The translations under genes were made by a program, and so were the position numbers. 64,000 nt of DNA from Silvimonas amylolytica (GTDB taxonomy: Bacteria > Pseudomonadota > Gammaproteobacteria > Burkholderiales > Chitinibacteraceae), in the NCBI RefSeq assembly GCF_014645555.1, contig NZ_BMLY01000001.1, positions 639,939-703,938 of the forward strand. The letters run 5' to 3'. The notes under the pieces are model-generated. The model was not told the DNA's origin. It was given only the letters and a program-made list of their open reading frames with translations, and did no database searches. Position 1 is the stretch's first letter. Each line of letters opens with the position of its first letter. Below, piece after piece: positions 1 through 9,030 of this stretch.

Positions 1-392
1 ACCAGGTCACGCAGATGCGGTAGCCCGCCAAAATATTTAAGGCAGCCGCCAATCTCCAGCAGCAGCGTGTTGCTTGTGCCAATGACCACGGTTGGCGTGA
101 ATTGCAATGCCCAGGCAGCCAGCACGGACATCTTCTGTGCCTCGGCTTCAGGCTTGCGCACAAAGATGTCCAGCTCGTTAGCCAGCGCAAACGCGGCAGA
201 CAGCTTCATGCCTGGCCGAATGCCAAGTTGGGTCGCCAGGGTATCGGCCAGCATGACCCGCTCGCCACTGCCCTGCGCGATCACAACCAACCGTGGACGC
301 ATTGTGGCGTCTTCTTCAGTGAGAGAGCCTTGGTGCCGCGGCGGAAAGACTTCCAGCGGCAACAAAGGCAGATGGATGGCCAGCCAGAGCAT
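1..392 (-). CDS. imuB: ImuB, Y-family polymerase-like translesion synthesis protein (N-terminal part; runs off left edge)
   Basis: About 130 N-terminal residues are in the window. The protein opens with MLWLAIHLPLLPLEVF, typical of ImuB, and the frame stays open to base 1. ImuB is the catalytically inactive Y-family homologue that links ImuA, the beta clamp and DnaE2 in SOS mutagenesis; that role is family knowledge. The chosen ATG (complement of 390-392) lies inside the end of imuA, giving a 77-base overlap. A later ATG at the complement of 301-303 would remove the overlap but would cut off the conserved N-terminus. The active-site residues and C-terminal clamp-binding region are beyond the edge. 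Confidence 0.85.
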   Translation of the reverse strand, partial: MLWLAIHLPLLPLEVFPPRHQGSLTEEDATMRPRLVVIAQGSGERVMLADTLATQLGIRPGMKLSAAFALANELDIFVRKPEAEAQKMSVLAAWALQFTPTVVIGTSNTLLLEIGGCLKYFGGLPHLRDL

Positions 393-1023
393 GCCGGGCC
401 TCCTCATGCGTCAGATTCAGCGGTGTCGTCAAAGGCAAGCCGCGTCGCTTCAAAATATGAATTTGCCAACCCTGCGGCGTTGTCGCGACAGACAAGCGCA
501 ACGGCAAGGGAGATGACGCGCCATGACCACGCCCGGCCCGCAGCAAAAAACCATAGCCCTGCCCGGCCCGCGCAGCCAGTTGTAAACGGCGGCAAGCCCG
601 ATCATCAATAAACCCTTGAATCCACCCCAGCACTGCGCCACAGGCTGGCTCACGTAATGCTTGTTCCATCGCCCAGAGAGATTCAGTGACGGATGAGGGT
701 TGTAACCAGAGTGTCCGGCCCGGATCAACCCCGGCTTGCTGCCATGCGGGTGCATAGGGCACGTGGGGCGGTGCAATCAGGACAACCTCTCGCGCCCGGG
801 CAATCCGGCCCAGGGCTGGCCATAGCAAGGACAGTTCGCCGCTGCCAGCACCATTGGCCAGCAAGATCTCCGTCACGCTGCCCACGGCCCAGCCCCCTCC
901 TGGCAACTGGGCATCCAGCACACCATATGAGGATGGCATGGTGGTGGGCAGTACCGGCGTGCGGCCATCACCCAGCCAGACCGCGGGGTGTTGCAAGACG
1001 CTGGCAAGGCTTGCGTGGTTCAT
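316..1023 (-). CDS. imuA: ImuA, RecA-fold SOS mutagenesis accessory protein
   Basis: A protein of about 235 residues with the ImuA (SulA/RecA-like) pattern: an N-terminal leader, a segment with ELPGGG-like sequence (QLPGGGWAVGSVTEIL, residues about 40-55) and a degenerate RecA core. ImuA helps recruit ImuB and DnaE2 for translesion synthesis after DNA damage. The ATG at 1021-1023 has an AGGA sequence eight bases upstream. An in-frame TTG at 1029 sits too close to that ribosome binding site. The gene is first in an SOS cassette with imuB directly downstream. A LexA-type palindrome lies 41 bases upstream of the start. dnaE2 would be expected beyond the left edge. Confidence 0.85.
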   Translation of the reverse strand: MNHASLASVLQHPAVWLGDGRTPVLPTTMPSSYGVLDAQLPGGGWAVGSVTEILLANGAGSGELSLLWPALGRIARAREVVLIAPPHVPYAPAWQQAGVDPGRTLWLQPSSVTESLWAMEQALREPACGAVLGWIQGFIDDRACRRLQLAARAGQGYGFLLRAGRGHGASSPLPLRLSVATTPQGWQIHILKRRGLPLTTPLNLTHEEARHALAGHPSAFVAAGSLSAAAPRLSH

Positions 1024-1063
1024 GATCAAAATCCTGCGGGGCTGATAATTCAGGCTCGATCAT

Positions 1064-1081
1064 ATAGAACGATCGTTCTAT
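1064..1081. promoter_or_regulatory. LexA-type SOS operator upstream of imuA
   Basis: The sequence ATAGAACGATCGTTCTAT is a perfect 18-base palindrome with a GAAC-N4-GTTC core. That core is the Gram-positive (Cheo/DinR) type of LexA box rather than the enterobacterial CTGT-N8-ACAG type. Its place just upstream of imuA fits damage-inducible control. Nothing else clear is seen in the rest of the 1024-1371 gap, which separates divergent genes. Confidence 0.7.
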
Positions 1082-1371
1082 TTTCAAACCAGGCAGATGA
1101 ACGTTCCATCCCCTGGCTGTCGTTCACAGACAACACCCCGCCAGTGCGCGCCGAGTTGCAGTTTGCCTGTCAGTACGCCATCAGCGCCCCCGAAACTGCG
1201 TCAACTGCTGTTTCTGCCAGGCCTTTGCGCATCCAGCACGCGTGTCCATCAGAAGAAAACTGAAAACGCACGGCGTACACTAAGGACAGCAAGTACATGG
1301 GCAGCGACCAGCTGGTTTTGCTAGAATCCGCAAGCTTCGGTATTTACTCGCCTTTTCGGGACCCCTACACA

Positions 1372-2442
1372 ATGAGCCTGCGACACATCGCTCTCTCTCT
1401 GATTTTCTGCATGATGGCCGGCCACGCACTCGCCGGTGACTTCGAAGATATCCAGCAACTGCTTAAGGCCCGCCAGTACAAATCGGTGATTGATCGCGCC
1501 GATAGTTACCTGGCCAAGAACCCCAAAGACGCGCAGATCCGCTTCTTGCGCGCCATTGCATTGACCGAGCTGGGTCGCAATGATGAAGCCATCAAGGCCT
1601 TTACCTCACTGACCGAGGACTACCCGCAACTGCCAGAGCCCTATAACAATCTGGCCGTGCTGTATGCGCAGCAAAACCAGCTGGACAAGGCTCGCACAGC
1701 ACTGATGATGGCTATCCAGACCAATCCGTCATACGCCATTGCACATGAGAACCTGGGTGATCTGTATGCCCGCATGGCTTCGCAAGCTTATGACAAGGCC
1801 TTGCAGCTGGAAGGCGGTAACCAGAATGTACAAAGCAAGCTGACCCTGGTGCGTGAGTTGTTCAGCAGCAATCCAGGCATTGCGCCGCATGCCACACCGT
1901 CTGCCGCCGGCACCAAACTGGCACAGAACGCCCCGGCCAAGGCCACCCCAGCACCGACACCTGTTGCCACACCGCGTCCGACACCGACACCGCAACCGAC
2001 GCCAAATCCGACCCCCAAGCCGACGGCAACGCCGGCGCCTACACCGGCCCCGACGCCTGCACCAACACCTGCACCGGAAAAAGCGTCTGCACCGCGCAAC
2101 GCTGAACAAGATGCGGTGATCGCTGCGGTCAACGGCTGGGCGGCGGCATGGTCACGTCAGAACGTTAATGGTTACCTCGCCGCTTATAGCCGTAATTTCA
2201 AGGCACCGGGCGGTCAGTCCTATGCGGAATGGGCAAAAGAACGTCGTGATCGCATCAGCTCACCCAAGTCAATCGACGTGAGTGTCTCAAATATCAAAAT
2301 CGAATTTACCGACAGTGATACAGCCAGGGTAAAATTCCGCCAGTCTTACAAGTCGGATCGCCTGTCGGCGCGTTCCACGGGTAAAACACTGATTATGGAA
2401 AAGAGCGGCGGCCACTGGCTGATCGTCGAAGAGCGTACCTGA
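1372..2442 (+). CDS. Secreted TPR protein with Pro/Thr-rich linker and SnoaL-like C-terminal domain
   Basis: The protein has about 356 residues. The ATG at 1372 starts a signal peptide ([21 protein letters not shown]). TPR-like repeats follow at about residues 25-150. A low-complexity linker rich in Pro-Thr-Ala-Pro units spans about 190-245, and a nuclear transport factor 2/SnoaL-like (DUF4440-type) domain about 255-355. A longer reading from 1297 is less likely because it would bury the signal peptide. The next gene, an L,D-transpeptidase, begins 13 bases after the stop and ends in a similar domain, so the pair probably acts together at the cell wall. Function is otherwise unknown. Confidence 0.8.
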   Translation: MSLRHIALSLIFCMMAGHALAGDFEDIQQLLKARQYKSVIDRADSYLAKNPKDAQIRFLRAIALTELGRNDEAIKAFTSLTEDYPQLPEPYNNLAVLYAQQNQLDKARTALMMAIQTNPSYAIAHENLGDLYARMASQAYDKALQLEGGNQNVQSKLTLVRELFSSNPGIAPHATPSAAGTKLAQNAPAKATPAPTPVATPRPTPTPQPTPNPTPKPTATPAPTPAPTPAPTPAPEKASAPRNAEQDAVIAAVNGWAAAWSRQNVNGYLAAYSRNFKAPGGQSYAEWAKERRDRISSPKSIDVSVSNIKIEFTDSDTARVKFRQSYKSDRLSARSTGKTLIMEKSGGHWLIVEERT

Positions 2443-2455
2443 GCGATTTAACTGA

Positions 2456-3730
2456 ATGACCCGTACCATCAACTGGAGCAAGCTGATCCTCAGCTTGCTG
2501 GCTTTGCTGCTACTTGCGCCCGCAGCACAACCACGCATGCCGATTGTCGCTCCTTACCAGTTGCATCCGCTGCAGGATCTCAAAGGTAATGCCACCCAAG
2601 GCTCACCAGAGCAAATGATCGTCGCCGCCATCGACGCCATCCGCGACAACCGGATGGCCGATGCGCGTGCAACGGTTGATGCCCTGCTCGCCAAGGAACC
2701 CAACTACCACCTGGCTTATTTGCTCTCCGCAGACTTGTACGCCATGCAGGCTGGTCAGCTAGATACCATGGGTGGCGCCGCGCCAGCCGGTACGGCCGAC
2801 AAACTGGAAGACTTGCGTCGTGAGGCACTGGTACGCATTCGCCGTGAAGCCAGTCCGCCACCCGTCACCTTGTTACCAGCGCAACTGGTGTCGTTCTCTG
2901 ACAAGCAAAAATACGCCATCCTCGTCGATGCTGCTGCATCCCGGCTGTTTGTATTCCAGAACAACAACGGCATTCCCAAATATGTCACCGATCACTACGT
3001 GACCGTTGGCAAACTGGGGACAGAAAAAGTCCGTGAAGGCGATCAGCGCACGCCGCTGGGCGTTTACTTTGTGGACAGCCACATGTCCCGCCCGCAACTG
3101 GACAAAACCTTCGGTGCCCAGGCAGATCTGTACGGTGTGGGAGCCTGGCCGATTTCCTACCCCAATGAACTGGATCGCCGCGAAGGCAAAACCGGTCACG
3201 GGATCTGGCTGCACGGCAGCCCGGCGGCAACCTACTCGCGCCCACCACAGGCCTCGAATGGCTGTGTGGTACTCACCAACCCGGAACTGGCCAGCGTGCA
3301 GGACTATCTGCAGATTGATGTCACGCCAGTGGTTATCGTGCCAAAAATTGACTGGCTGACAACAGAACAATGGCAGCAACGCCATACTGCCGCCCTGAAT
3401 TTGATCGACCACTGGCGCCAGTCATGGCAAGCACTCAACCTGCCGAACTACCTGAACTATTACAGCAAAGGATTCAGCAATAGCGACGGCCAGAACATTA
3501 GCAGCTGGACTCGCCAGAAAACTGCGCTGGCGCAGGCGCGTAACGATGCACAGATTCAGTTGTCCAACATCAGCCTGTTTACCGGCGGCAAAGATGGCAT
3601 GCTGGTGGCTACGTTTGACCAGGACTACCGCAGCAAAGCGCTGGATAATCGCATGCGTAAAAGGCTGTACTGGCGTAATGAAGATGGGGCCTGGCGCATT
3701 GTCTGGGAAGGCGCCGCTGCCAACGGCTAA
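2456..3730 (+). CDS. L,D-transpeptidase (YkuD family) with C-terminal SnoaL-like domain
   Basis: The protein has 424 residues. It carries an N-terminal export signal, a helical region, and a YkuD catalytic domain at about 145-300 with H253 (WLHGSP) and the nucleophile C270 in SNGCV. Enzymes of this family make 3-3 cross-links in peptidoglycan or attach proteins to it in the periplasm. After the catalytic domain the protein continues about 110 residues into a domain resembling the C-terminus of the upstream TPR protein (W-x3-W-x5-YL-x2-YS pattern). The gene is 13 bases downstream of that TPR gene, so they form a probable two-gene operon ending in a strong terminator. Confidence 0.88.
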   Translation: MTRTINWSKLILSLLALLLLAPAAQPRMPIVAPYQLHPLQDLKGNATQGSPEQMIVAAIDAIRDNRMADARATVDALLAKEPNYHLAYLLSADLYAMQAGQLDTMGGAAPAGTADKLEDLRREALVRIRREASPPPVTLLPAQLVSFSDKQKYAILVDAAASRLFVFQNNNGIPKYVTDHYVTVGKLGTEKVREGDQRTPLGVYFVDSHMSRPQLDKTFGAQADLYGVGAWPISYPNELDRREGKTGHGIWLHGSPAATYSRPPQASNGCVVLTNPELASVQDYLQIDVTPVVIVPKIDWLTTEQWQQRHTAALNLIDHWRQSWQALNLPNYLNYYSKGFSNSDGQNISSWTRQKTALAQARNDAQIQLSNISLFTGGKDGMLVATFDQDYRSKALDNRMRKRLYWRNEDGAWRIVWEGAAANG

Positions 3731-3751
3731 GCTCACCGGGTCATAGACAAC

Positions 3752-3783
3752 AAAAAAACCTCGCCACGGCGAGGTTTTTTGTT
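3752..3783. terminator. Bidirectional intrinsic terminator
   Basis: The stem CCTCGCC/GGCGAGG (3759-3765 with 3768-3774) is flanked by an A-run and a T-run. It can therefore stop both the transpeptidase operon from the left and the SDR gene from the right. Confidence 0.9.
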
Positions 3784-3798
3784 TGTGCGCCAACCGCG

Positions 3799-4539
3799 TT
3801 ACAGGGTCAGGCCACCTGTGACTTCAATCGCAGCACCATTGATATAGCTCGCCTCATCACTCGCAAGGAAGGCATACACGCTGGCAATTTCTTCCGGACG
3901 CGCCATACGCTTCATCGGCACCTTGTCTTCCATGGCCTGAATAACTTTCTCTGGCATGGCATTGAGAATCGGCGTTGCCACAAAGCCCGGGCAAACGGCG
4001 TTGGCACGAATGCCCTTCTTGCCCAGCTCCTTGGCCCAGGTCTTCACAAAACCGATCACGCCAAACTTGGAAGCCGCGTAGTTGGTCTGCCCAAAATTGC
4101 CATAAACACCCACGACCGACGAGGCATTCAGGATTACGCCCTGACCTTGTTCGATCATGGTATCGATCACGGCCTTGGTGCAGTTGTACACGCCCTTGAG
4201 GTTGATATCGATCACGCGGTCAAACTGCTCTTCAGTCATCTTGAACAGTTGCGCATCCGCCACGATACCAGCGTTGTTGACAAGGATATCAATGCGGCCA
4301 AAACGGGATTTCACACCAGCAACCATTTCGGCAATCGTTGTCTTGTCGGTCACATCCACCTGGAACCCGGCAGCTTCAGTTCCCAGAGCCACCAGCTCGG
4401 ACACGACCTGGTCCACGCCTGCACGGTTCAGGTCACAGACCACAACTTTCGCACCTTCCTGCGCAAACTTGAGCGCGGTAGCCTGACCGATCCCGCTGGC
4501 GCTACCGGTAATAATGGCAACTTTATCCTTCAGTTTCAT
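3799..4539 (-). CDS. SDR-family NAD(P)-dependent oxidoreductase, FabG-like
   Basis: The protein has 246 residues and is a classical short-chain dehydrogenase. It has the cofactor motif TGSASGIG at 11-18, NNAG at 88-91, catalytic S141 and the Y154-x3-K158 pair. The ATG at 4539 has GGAG upstream, and longer readings to 4767 lack conserved sequence. The closest kind is beta-ketoacyl-ACP or acetoacetyl-CoA reductase (FabG/PhaB-like). No fatty-acid or PHA genes lie beside it, so the substrate is undecided. It is probably transcribed alone. Confidence 0.85.
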   Translation of the reverse strand: MKLKDKVAIITGSASGIGQATALKFAQEGAKVVVCDLNRAGVDQVVSELVALGTEAAGFQVDVTDKTTIAEMVAGVKSRFGRIDILVNNAGIVADAQLFKMTEEQFDRVIDINLKGVYNCTKAVIDTMIEQGQGVILNASSVVGVYGNFGQTNYAASKFGVIGFVKTWAKELGKKGIRANAVCPGFVATPILNAMPEKVIQAMEDKVPMKRMARPEEIASVYAFLASDEASYINGAAIEVTGGLTL

Positions 4540-4717
4540 CGAGTTACTCCTGCTGACGATAAGGTGCTGCAAGCCCGGCGACCAGCAAAGTCCCGCGCAG
4601 CAGTGGGCGCGCCCATGCACGCCCGTGACAAGGCGTAGCATAGCGTGCGTTGTGCGTCGCAACAATAAAAAACCGATGAAAACGGGACCGAACGGCCCCG
4701 GAAGGATACAGCGGGAC

Positions 4718-5047
4718 TTAGCCGGCCTTGCGCTCGGCGTCCTGGGCGGCTGCTTGCTGCTGTTCAACCAGATCGCGGCAATCTACAACCTTGAGGTCGT
4801 TATCACGGGCAAACGCCATGATGAACTGGAATACGCGGGGGTCGAGTTTTTCCAGTTGCTTGTCTACGGCTACGCAACGCACATTATCCATCACCATGGG
4901 ACGAACATAGGGAGCGTAAGAGAGCTTCTGGTCAAAACCGAAGGTGGACAGGATACCGGAGAGGCGTTCTGCCCAGTCACTCGGGCGGAATTGACGCCCG
5001 TCGCTGGTGAGCCCCTGGATGACGATTTCGTATGGATTACAGATCAT
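4718..5047 (-). CDS. DUF3579 family protein
   Basis: The protein has 109 residues and the family hallmark near the N-terminus ([21 protein letters not shown]). DUF3579 proteins are small, soluble, mainly betaproteobacterial and of unknown function. The C-terminus is Gln/Ala-rich. The gene diverges from argF across about 376 bases, a neighbourhood I recall from other betaproteobacteria. The Shine-Dalgarno sequence is weak. Confidence 0.8.
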   Translation of the reverse strand: MICNPYEIVIQGLTSDGRQFRPSDWAERLSGILSTFGFDQKLSYAPYVRPMVMDNVRCVAVDKQLEKLDPRVFQFIMAFARDNDLKVVDCRDLVEQQQAAAQDAERKAG

Positions 5048-5423
5048 GTTGTGTGTATATCAGGGATTAATCTACGTGGCTCGTTTCAAACGTGAGTATA
5101 CCGGTATTTTAATTGCAGCGCATTGTCACAACACAAATAACCCGTACTTTTACTACATAACTGATAGTCCCCATCATATCACTTTGATCCGGACGTGCCG
5201 ATCAGCAATCGCCCTCACTCATGGGGCCATGCCCACGTAACAATTGCGCAAAATCAAGTTTCTACAGTCTACGCGGGGACAGCCCGCCACTCCGAGTTTG
5301 AGCCGACAGACGAGCACTTTCAGGGCAGCAAGCCCGCAGTACTTGCCACTTGGCCGCTTCACGCACAATAATGGTTGTTTTTTCAATCAATTGCCGGCCC
5401 TCCGGTCAGCAACAGCGTGCCCT
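5048..5423. other. Intergenic region between the divergent DUF3579 and argF genes
   Basis: This 376-base stretch is locally AT-rich over about 5060-5200. The argF frame stays open upstream to 5244, but that part lacks conserved sequence and is read as leader. It presumably holds both promoters. No convincing ARG-box palindrome or riboswitch was seen by eye. Confidence 0.5.
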
Positions 5424-6338
5424 ATGCGACACTATCTGCAGTTCAAGGATTTCTCCCTCGACGAATACAAGTATCTGTTCAAGCGCGCTACTGTGCTCAA
5501 GCAGAAACTGCGCGCTGGCGAGTTGTACCAGCCGCTGATTGGCCGCGTATTGGCCATGATTTTTGAAAAGTCGTCGACCCGTACCCGCGTTTCTTTTGAA
5601 GCCGGTATGGCGCAACTGGGCGGTCACGCCATGTTCATGGCATCCAAGGACACGCAACTGGGCCGCGGTGAGCCGATTGAAGACGTCGCTCAGGTCATCA
5701 GCCGCATGACCGATATCGTCATGGTGCGTACCTTTGAACAAAGCATTATTGAACGCTTTGCCGAAAACTCTCGCGTTCCGGTTATCAACGGTCTGACCAA
5801 CGAATACCACCCCTGCCAGATCATGGCCGATATCTTCACCTATGAAGAACGCCATGGCTCGATCGAAGGCAAGACCGTGACCTGGATTGGTGACAGCAAC
5901 AACGTCAGCCGCACCTGGCTACAAGCTGCGAAAATCTTCAATTTCAAGCTCAAACTCGCCTGCCCTGCCGGTTATGAAATGACCGTGCTGGATGGCCTTG
6001 AGTATGGCAAGGATATTTTTGAGCAGTATCGCAACCCGTTCGAAGCCGCCCACGGCGCCGACATTGTGACCACGGACGTGAGCGTATCCATGGGGTACGA
6101 GCGCGAAACCCTGCAGCGCAAGAAAGATTTCCTGAACTATCGCGTGACCGAAAAGTTGATGGCCGAAGCTGCCAAAGATGCTGTGTTCCTGCATTGCCTG
6201 CCGGCGCACCGTGGCGAGGAAGTCGATCCGGAAGTCATTGATGGCCCGCAATCGCTGGTCTGGGACGAAGCTGAAAACCGCATGCATACCCAAAAGGCGG
6301 TGATTGAGTACCTGCTGCTGGGCGAGATCAAGGACTGA
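5424..6338 (+). CDS. argF: Ornithine carbamoyltransferase
   Basis: The protein has 304 residues. It transfers the carbamoyl group from carbamoyl phosphate to ornithine to make citrulline, in cytoplasmic arginine synthesis. The carbamoyl-phosphate loop SSTRTR is at 50-55. HPCQ and the ornithine-site HCLPAHRG motif follow later. The start at 5424 (MRHYLQFKDF) matches family length; the upstream in-frame extension is unsupported. The ribosome binding site is weak. A LysE-type exporter gene follows after two bases and argG after about 740 bases, so arginine genes cluster here. Confidence 0.95.
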   Translation: MRHYLQFKDFSLDEYKYLFKRATVLKQKLRAGELYQPLIGRVLAMIFEKSSTRTRVSFEAGMAQLGGHAMFMASKDTQLGRGEPIEDVAQVISRMTDIVMVRTFEQSIIERFAENSRVPVINGLTNEYHPCQIMADIFTYEERHGSIEGKTVTWIGDSNNVSRTWLQAAKIFNFKLKLACPAGYEMTVLDGLEYGKDIFEQYRNPFEAAHGADIVTTDVSVSMGYERETLQRKKDFLNYRVTEKLMAEAAKDAVFLHCLPAHRGEEVDPEVIDGPQSLVWDEAENRMHTQKAVIEYLLLGEIKD

Positions 6339-6340
6339 AG

Positions 6341-6964
6341 TTGTTAGGGATAACTGACCCCCTCACCTACCTGGCCGGCGCAACAGCCATTATTCTGATG
6401 CCCGGCCCCAATTCGCTGTTCGCGCTCTCCGTGGCATCACGTCGCGGAGTGCGGGCGGGTTTTGCCGCCGCCGCTGGTATTTTCACCGGTGATCTGGTCT
6501 TGATGCTCGCCGCTGCGCTGGGTGTGGCATCATTAATGCATGCTTATCCGGTGGCGTTCGATATCGTACGTTACGCCGGAGCCGCATATCTGGCCTTTTT
6601 GGGGATCAAGCTCCTCCTGACCAGAAGTAACAAGCGGGAACAGGAAGTCCAGCTGGACATCCCGGCCCGTCATATTTATCGCCAGGCGATGTCGATCTCG
6701 CTGGTGAATGTTAAAGCCATCATTTTTTTCATGGCTTTCTTTCCCCAGTTTGTCGATCCATCGTACCCGCACATCTGGCTGACCTTCGGTGCCCTCGGCA
6801 TCACTGTGCAAATCCTGAGTTTGTCGTATCTCAGTTTTCTGATTCTGGCCGGCGCCAATATCGCCAGGAAGCTTTCTGGCCGAGCGTGGATTGCCACGAT
6901 ATTGAAGAAGTTGACCGGCACGCTGTTTTTAAGCTTTGGCGCACGTCTTGCGCTCAGCCGATGA
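6341..6964 (+). CDS. LysE/RhtB-family amino acid exporter, LeuE-like
   Basis: The protein has 207 residues and about six membrane segments. It carries the family N-terminal pattern IILMPGPNSLFALSVA and the aromatic-Gly-Asp segment (FTGDLVLML). Such inner-membrane exporters remove excess amino acids, and the overall pattern is nearest LeuE. The start is TTG at 6341, two bases after the argF stop, with AAGGA upstream in the argF end, implying translation on the argF message. The substrate cannot be fixed from sequence; leucine or a basic amino acid is possible. Confidence 0.82.
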   Translation: MLGITDPLTYLAGATAIILMPGPNSLFALSVASRRGVRAGFAAAAGIFTGDLVLMLAAALGVASLMHAYPVAFDIVRYAGAAYLAFLGIKLLLTRSNKREQEVQLDIPARHIYRQAMSISLVNVKAIIFFMAFFPQFVDPSYPHIWLTFGALGITVQILSLSYLSFLILAGANIARKLSGRAWIATILKKLTGTLFLSFGARLALSR

Positions 6965-7078
6965 TCGGGCCAGCCCTGTCATCCGGTTTGCGGTCGTGCG
7001 CATTGTACCGGTCGGAAAAATGAATCCGGGATCGACATCAACCCATGTTCCAACCTTGCCTCATCAAGGATCTACCCC

Positions 7079-8296
7079 ATGTCTGACGTAAAGAAAGTGG
7101 TGCTTGCCTACTCTGGCGGTCTTGATACATCGGTCATTCTCAAATGGCTGCAAGACACTTATCAATGTGAAGTGGTGACATTCACCGCCGATCTTGGCCA
7201 AGGCGAGGAGCTGGAACCCGCTCGGCAAAAAGCGCTGAAGTTTGGCATCAAGCCTGAGCACATCTTTATTGATGACCTGCGCGAAGAATTTACACGTGAT
7301 TTCGTCTTCCCGATGTTCCGCGCCAATGCGCTGTACGAAGGCGAATACCTGCTGGGCACATCGATTGCCCGTCCGCTGATTGCCAAGCGCCAGATCGAAA
7401 TCGCCAATGCGGTAGGCGCCGATGCCGTAAGCCATGGCGCTACAGGCAAGGGCAACGATCAGGTGCGTTTTGAACTGGGCTATTACGCGCTCAAACCTGG
7501 CGTCAAAGTCGTCGCGCCCTGGCGTGAGTGGGACTTGTTGTCTCGTGAAAAACTGCTGACTTATGCCGAGACCAATGGCATTCCGGTCGACATGAAGCAC
7601 AAGAACGGCGGCGCTCCTTACTCCATGGATGCCAACCTGCTGCACATCTCGTTCGAAGGCCGCCACCTCGAAGACCCGAAGGCTGAAGCCGAAGAAAGCA
7701 TGTGGCGCTGGACCGTCAGCCCGGAAGCTGCGCCAGATGCGGCTGAATTCGTGGATCTGGAATACGAAAAGGGTGACGTGGTTGCCATCAACGGCGTACG
7801 CCTGACACCGGCGCAGGTGCTGACCAAGCTGAACGAACTGGGTGGCAAACATGGTATCGGCCGTCTGGATCTGGTCGAAAACCGTTATGTCGGCATGAAG
7901 AGCCGCGGTTGCTACGAAACACCTGGCGGCACCATTCTGTTGAAGGCACACCGTGGTATTGAATCCATCACGCTGGACCGCGAAGTAGCCCATCTGAAGG
8001 ACGATCTGATGCCGCGTTACGCCAGCCTGGTCTACAACGGCTACTGGTGGAGCCCGGAGCGCAAAGCATTGCAAGTACTGATCGACCACACCCAGGAGCG
8101 CGTGAATGGCTGGGTGCGCGTCAAACTGTACAAGGGCAGCGTTTCAGTCGTCTCGCGTGACTCTAAAGACACGCTGTTTGACCAGACCATCGCGACCTTT
8201 GACGATGATGGCGGCGCTTACAATCAGGCGGACGCAGGCGGCTTCATCAAGCTCAATGCGCTGCGCATGCGCATTGCAGCGAGGAAAGGCCGGTAA
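7079..8296 (+). CDS. argG: Argininosuccinate synthase
   Basis: The protein has 405 residues. It joins citrulline and aspartate using ATP, the step after ArgF. The N-terminal PP-loop SGGLDTS binds ATP, and the family motif [13 protein letters not shown] is present near residues 120-132. The ATG has AAGGAT eight bases upstream. A 114-base gap separates it from the exporter gene, and an intrinsic terminator follows. Confidence 0.97.
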   Translation: MSDVKKVVLAYSGGLDTSVILKWLQDTYQCEVVTFTADLGQGEELEPARQKALKFGIKPEHIFIDDLREEFTRDFVFPMFRANALYEGEYLLGTSIARPLIAKRQIEIANAVGADAVSHGATGKGNDQVRFELGYYALKPGVKVVAPWREWDLLSREKLLTYAETNGIPVDMKHKNGGAPYSMDANLLHISFEGRHLEDPKAEAEESMWRWTVSPEAAPDAAEFVDLEYEKGDVVAINGVRLTPAQVLTKLNELGGKHGIGRLDLVENRYVGMKSRGCYETPGGTILLKAHRGIESITLDREVAHLKDDLMPRYASLVYNGYWWSPERKALQVLIDHTQERVNGWVRVKLYKGSVSVVSRDSKDTLFDQTIATFDDDGGAYNQADAGGFIKLNALRMRIAARKGR

Positions 8297-8308
8297 TCCA
8301 CAACCGGT

Positions 8309-8340
8309 AACGGGCAGTGGCATTCAGCCCTGCCCGTTTT
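8309..8340 (+). terminator. Intrinsic terminator after argG
   Basis: AACGGGCAG pairs with CTGCCCGTT across a 12-base loop, and Ts follow. Confidence 0.75.
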
Positions 8341-8381
8341 GATGGTTTAACCGTTTCACTTACCGTTAACACCAGCTCACC

Positions 8382-8609
8382 ATGTCCGTCATTGATTCCT
8401 TTCTGAATATGCCCGAGGACACGTTCGATACGTTGTCCGTGTCCATTCTGGTCACCGGTCTCATTATCTACATGGGGTTTGTGATTTACCGTATGGCAAA
8501 GGATTCAAACGCGGGCAAGTTCGGCACCATCATCCTTTTTTTCGTACTGGGTTTTGGCATGCTGGGTTTCATCATCAAAACCATTTTGACTGAAGTACTG
8601 CAAAAGTAA
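8382..8609 (+). CDS. DUF2788 family small membrane protein
   Basis: The protein has 75 residues and two predicted membrane helices (about 20-37 and 48-67) joined by a short Lys-containing loop. The length and pattern fit DUF2788, an inner-membrane family of unknown function in beta- and gammaproteobacteria. ppnP begins 33 bases downstream, so the two may be co-transcribed. Confidence 0.75.
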   Translation: MSVIDSFLNMPEDTFDTLSVSILVTGLIIYMGFVIYRMAKDSNAGKFGTIILFFVLGFGMLGFIIKTILTEVLQK

Positions 8610-8642
8610 GTTGCAGTACGTTTTATCCATTGGAGCCTTTTC

Positions 8643-8957
8643 ATGAGCCAGCAGTTCGATAACGTATCCGTAGTCAAACAAGGCAATGTGTATTTTGATG
8701 GCAAGTGCGTTTCCCACACCGTCATTCTGGCCGATGGCACCCGCAAGAGCGTGGGCGTAATCCTGCCATCCAAGTTGGTCTTCAACACTGGCGCACCGGA
8801 AATCATGGAATTGATCGCCGGTAAATGCGTGGTGAAACTGGCCGGTGCAAGCGAATCCCAAACCTACACCGGCGGTCAGTCGTTCAACGTACCGGGCAAC
8901 AGCAGCTTTGATATCGAAACACTGGAAACCCTGCACTACGTTTGCCACTTTGGCTAA
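8643..8957 (+). CDS. ppnP: Pyrimidine/purine nucleoside phosphorylase PpnP
   Basis: The protein has 104 residues and is a single-domain cupin of the DUF1255 family. PpnP cleaves several nucleosides with phosphate to release base and ribose 1-phosphate, in nucleoside salvage. It carries the conserved KSVGVILP and NVPGNSSF-type segments. The start has GGAG about eight bases upstream. A terminator-like hairpin follows. Confidence 0.9.
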   Translation: MSQQFDNVSVVKQGNVYFDGKCVSHTVILADGTRKSVGVILPSKLVFNTGAPEIMELIAGKCVVKLAGASESQTYTGGQSFNVPGNSSFDIETLETLHYVCHFG

Positions 8958-8975
8958 GCGCTGACGGTTACCGCT

Positions 8976-9008
8976 GCGCCCGGTCTGCCATGCAGTGCCG
9001 GGCGTTTG
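8976..9008 (+). terminator. Terminator-like hairpin after ppnP
   Basis: CGCCCGG (8977-8983) pairs with CCGGGCG (8998-9004), followed by TTTGTG. The T-run is short, so strength is moderate. Confidence 0.6.
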
Positions 9009-9030
9009 TGCTTCTATAGCCGGAGAAACA

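Noticed and set aside
1941-2082. Short-period ACCGAC/CCG repeats considered as a CRISPR or minisatellite
   Set aside because: Irregular codon-level repetition of Pro/Thr/Ala in a linker, without spacers.
1853-2132. Arg/Pro- and Gly/Ala-rich reading frames on both strands over the Pro-Thr linker
   Set aside because: They are shadows of the repetitive APTP-type coding sequence of the TPR protein; no start signals or family matches.
5244-5423. Possible 60-residue N-terminal extension of ArgF
   Set aside because: Family length and conserved start place the true ATG at 5424; the extension has no conserved sequence.
7064-8089. 341-residue minus-strand frame opposite argG
   Set aside because: Antisense shadow of a highly conserved gene; no ribosome binding site and no recognisable domain.
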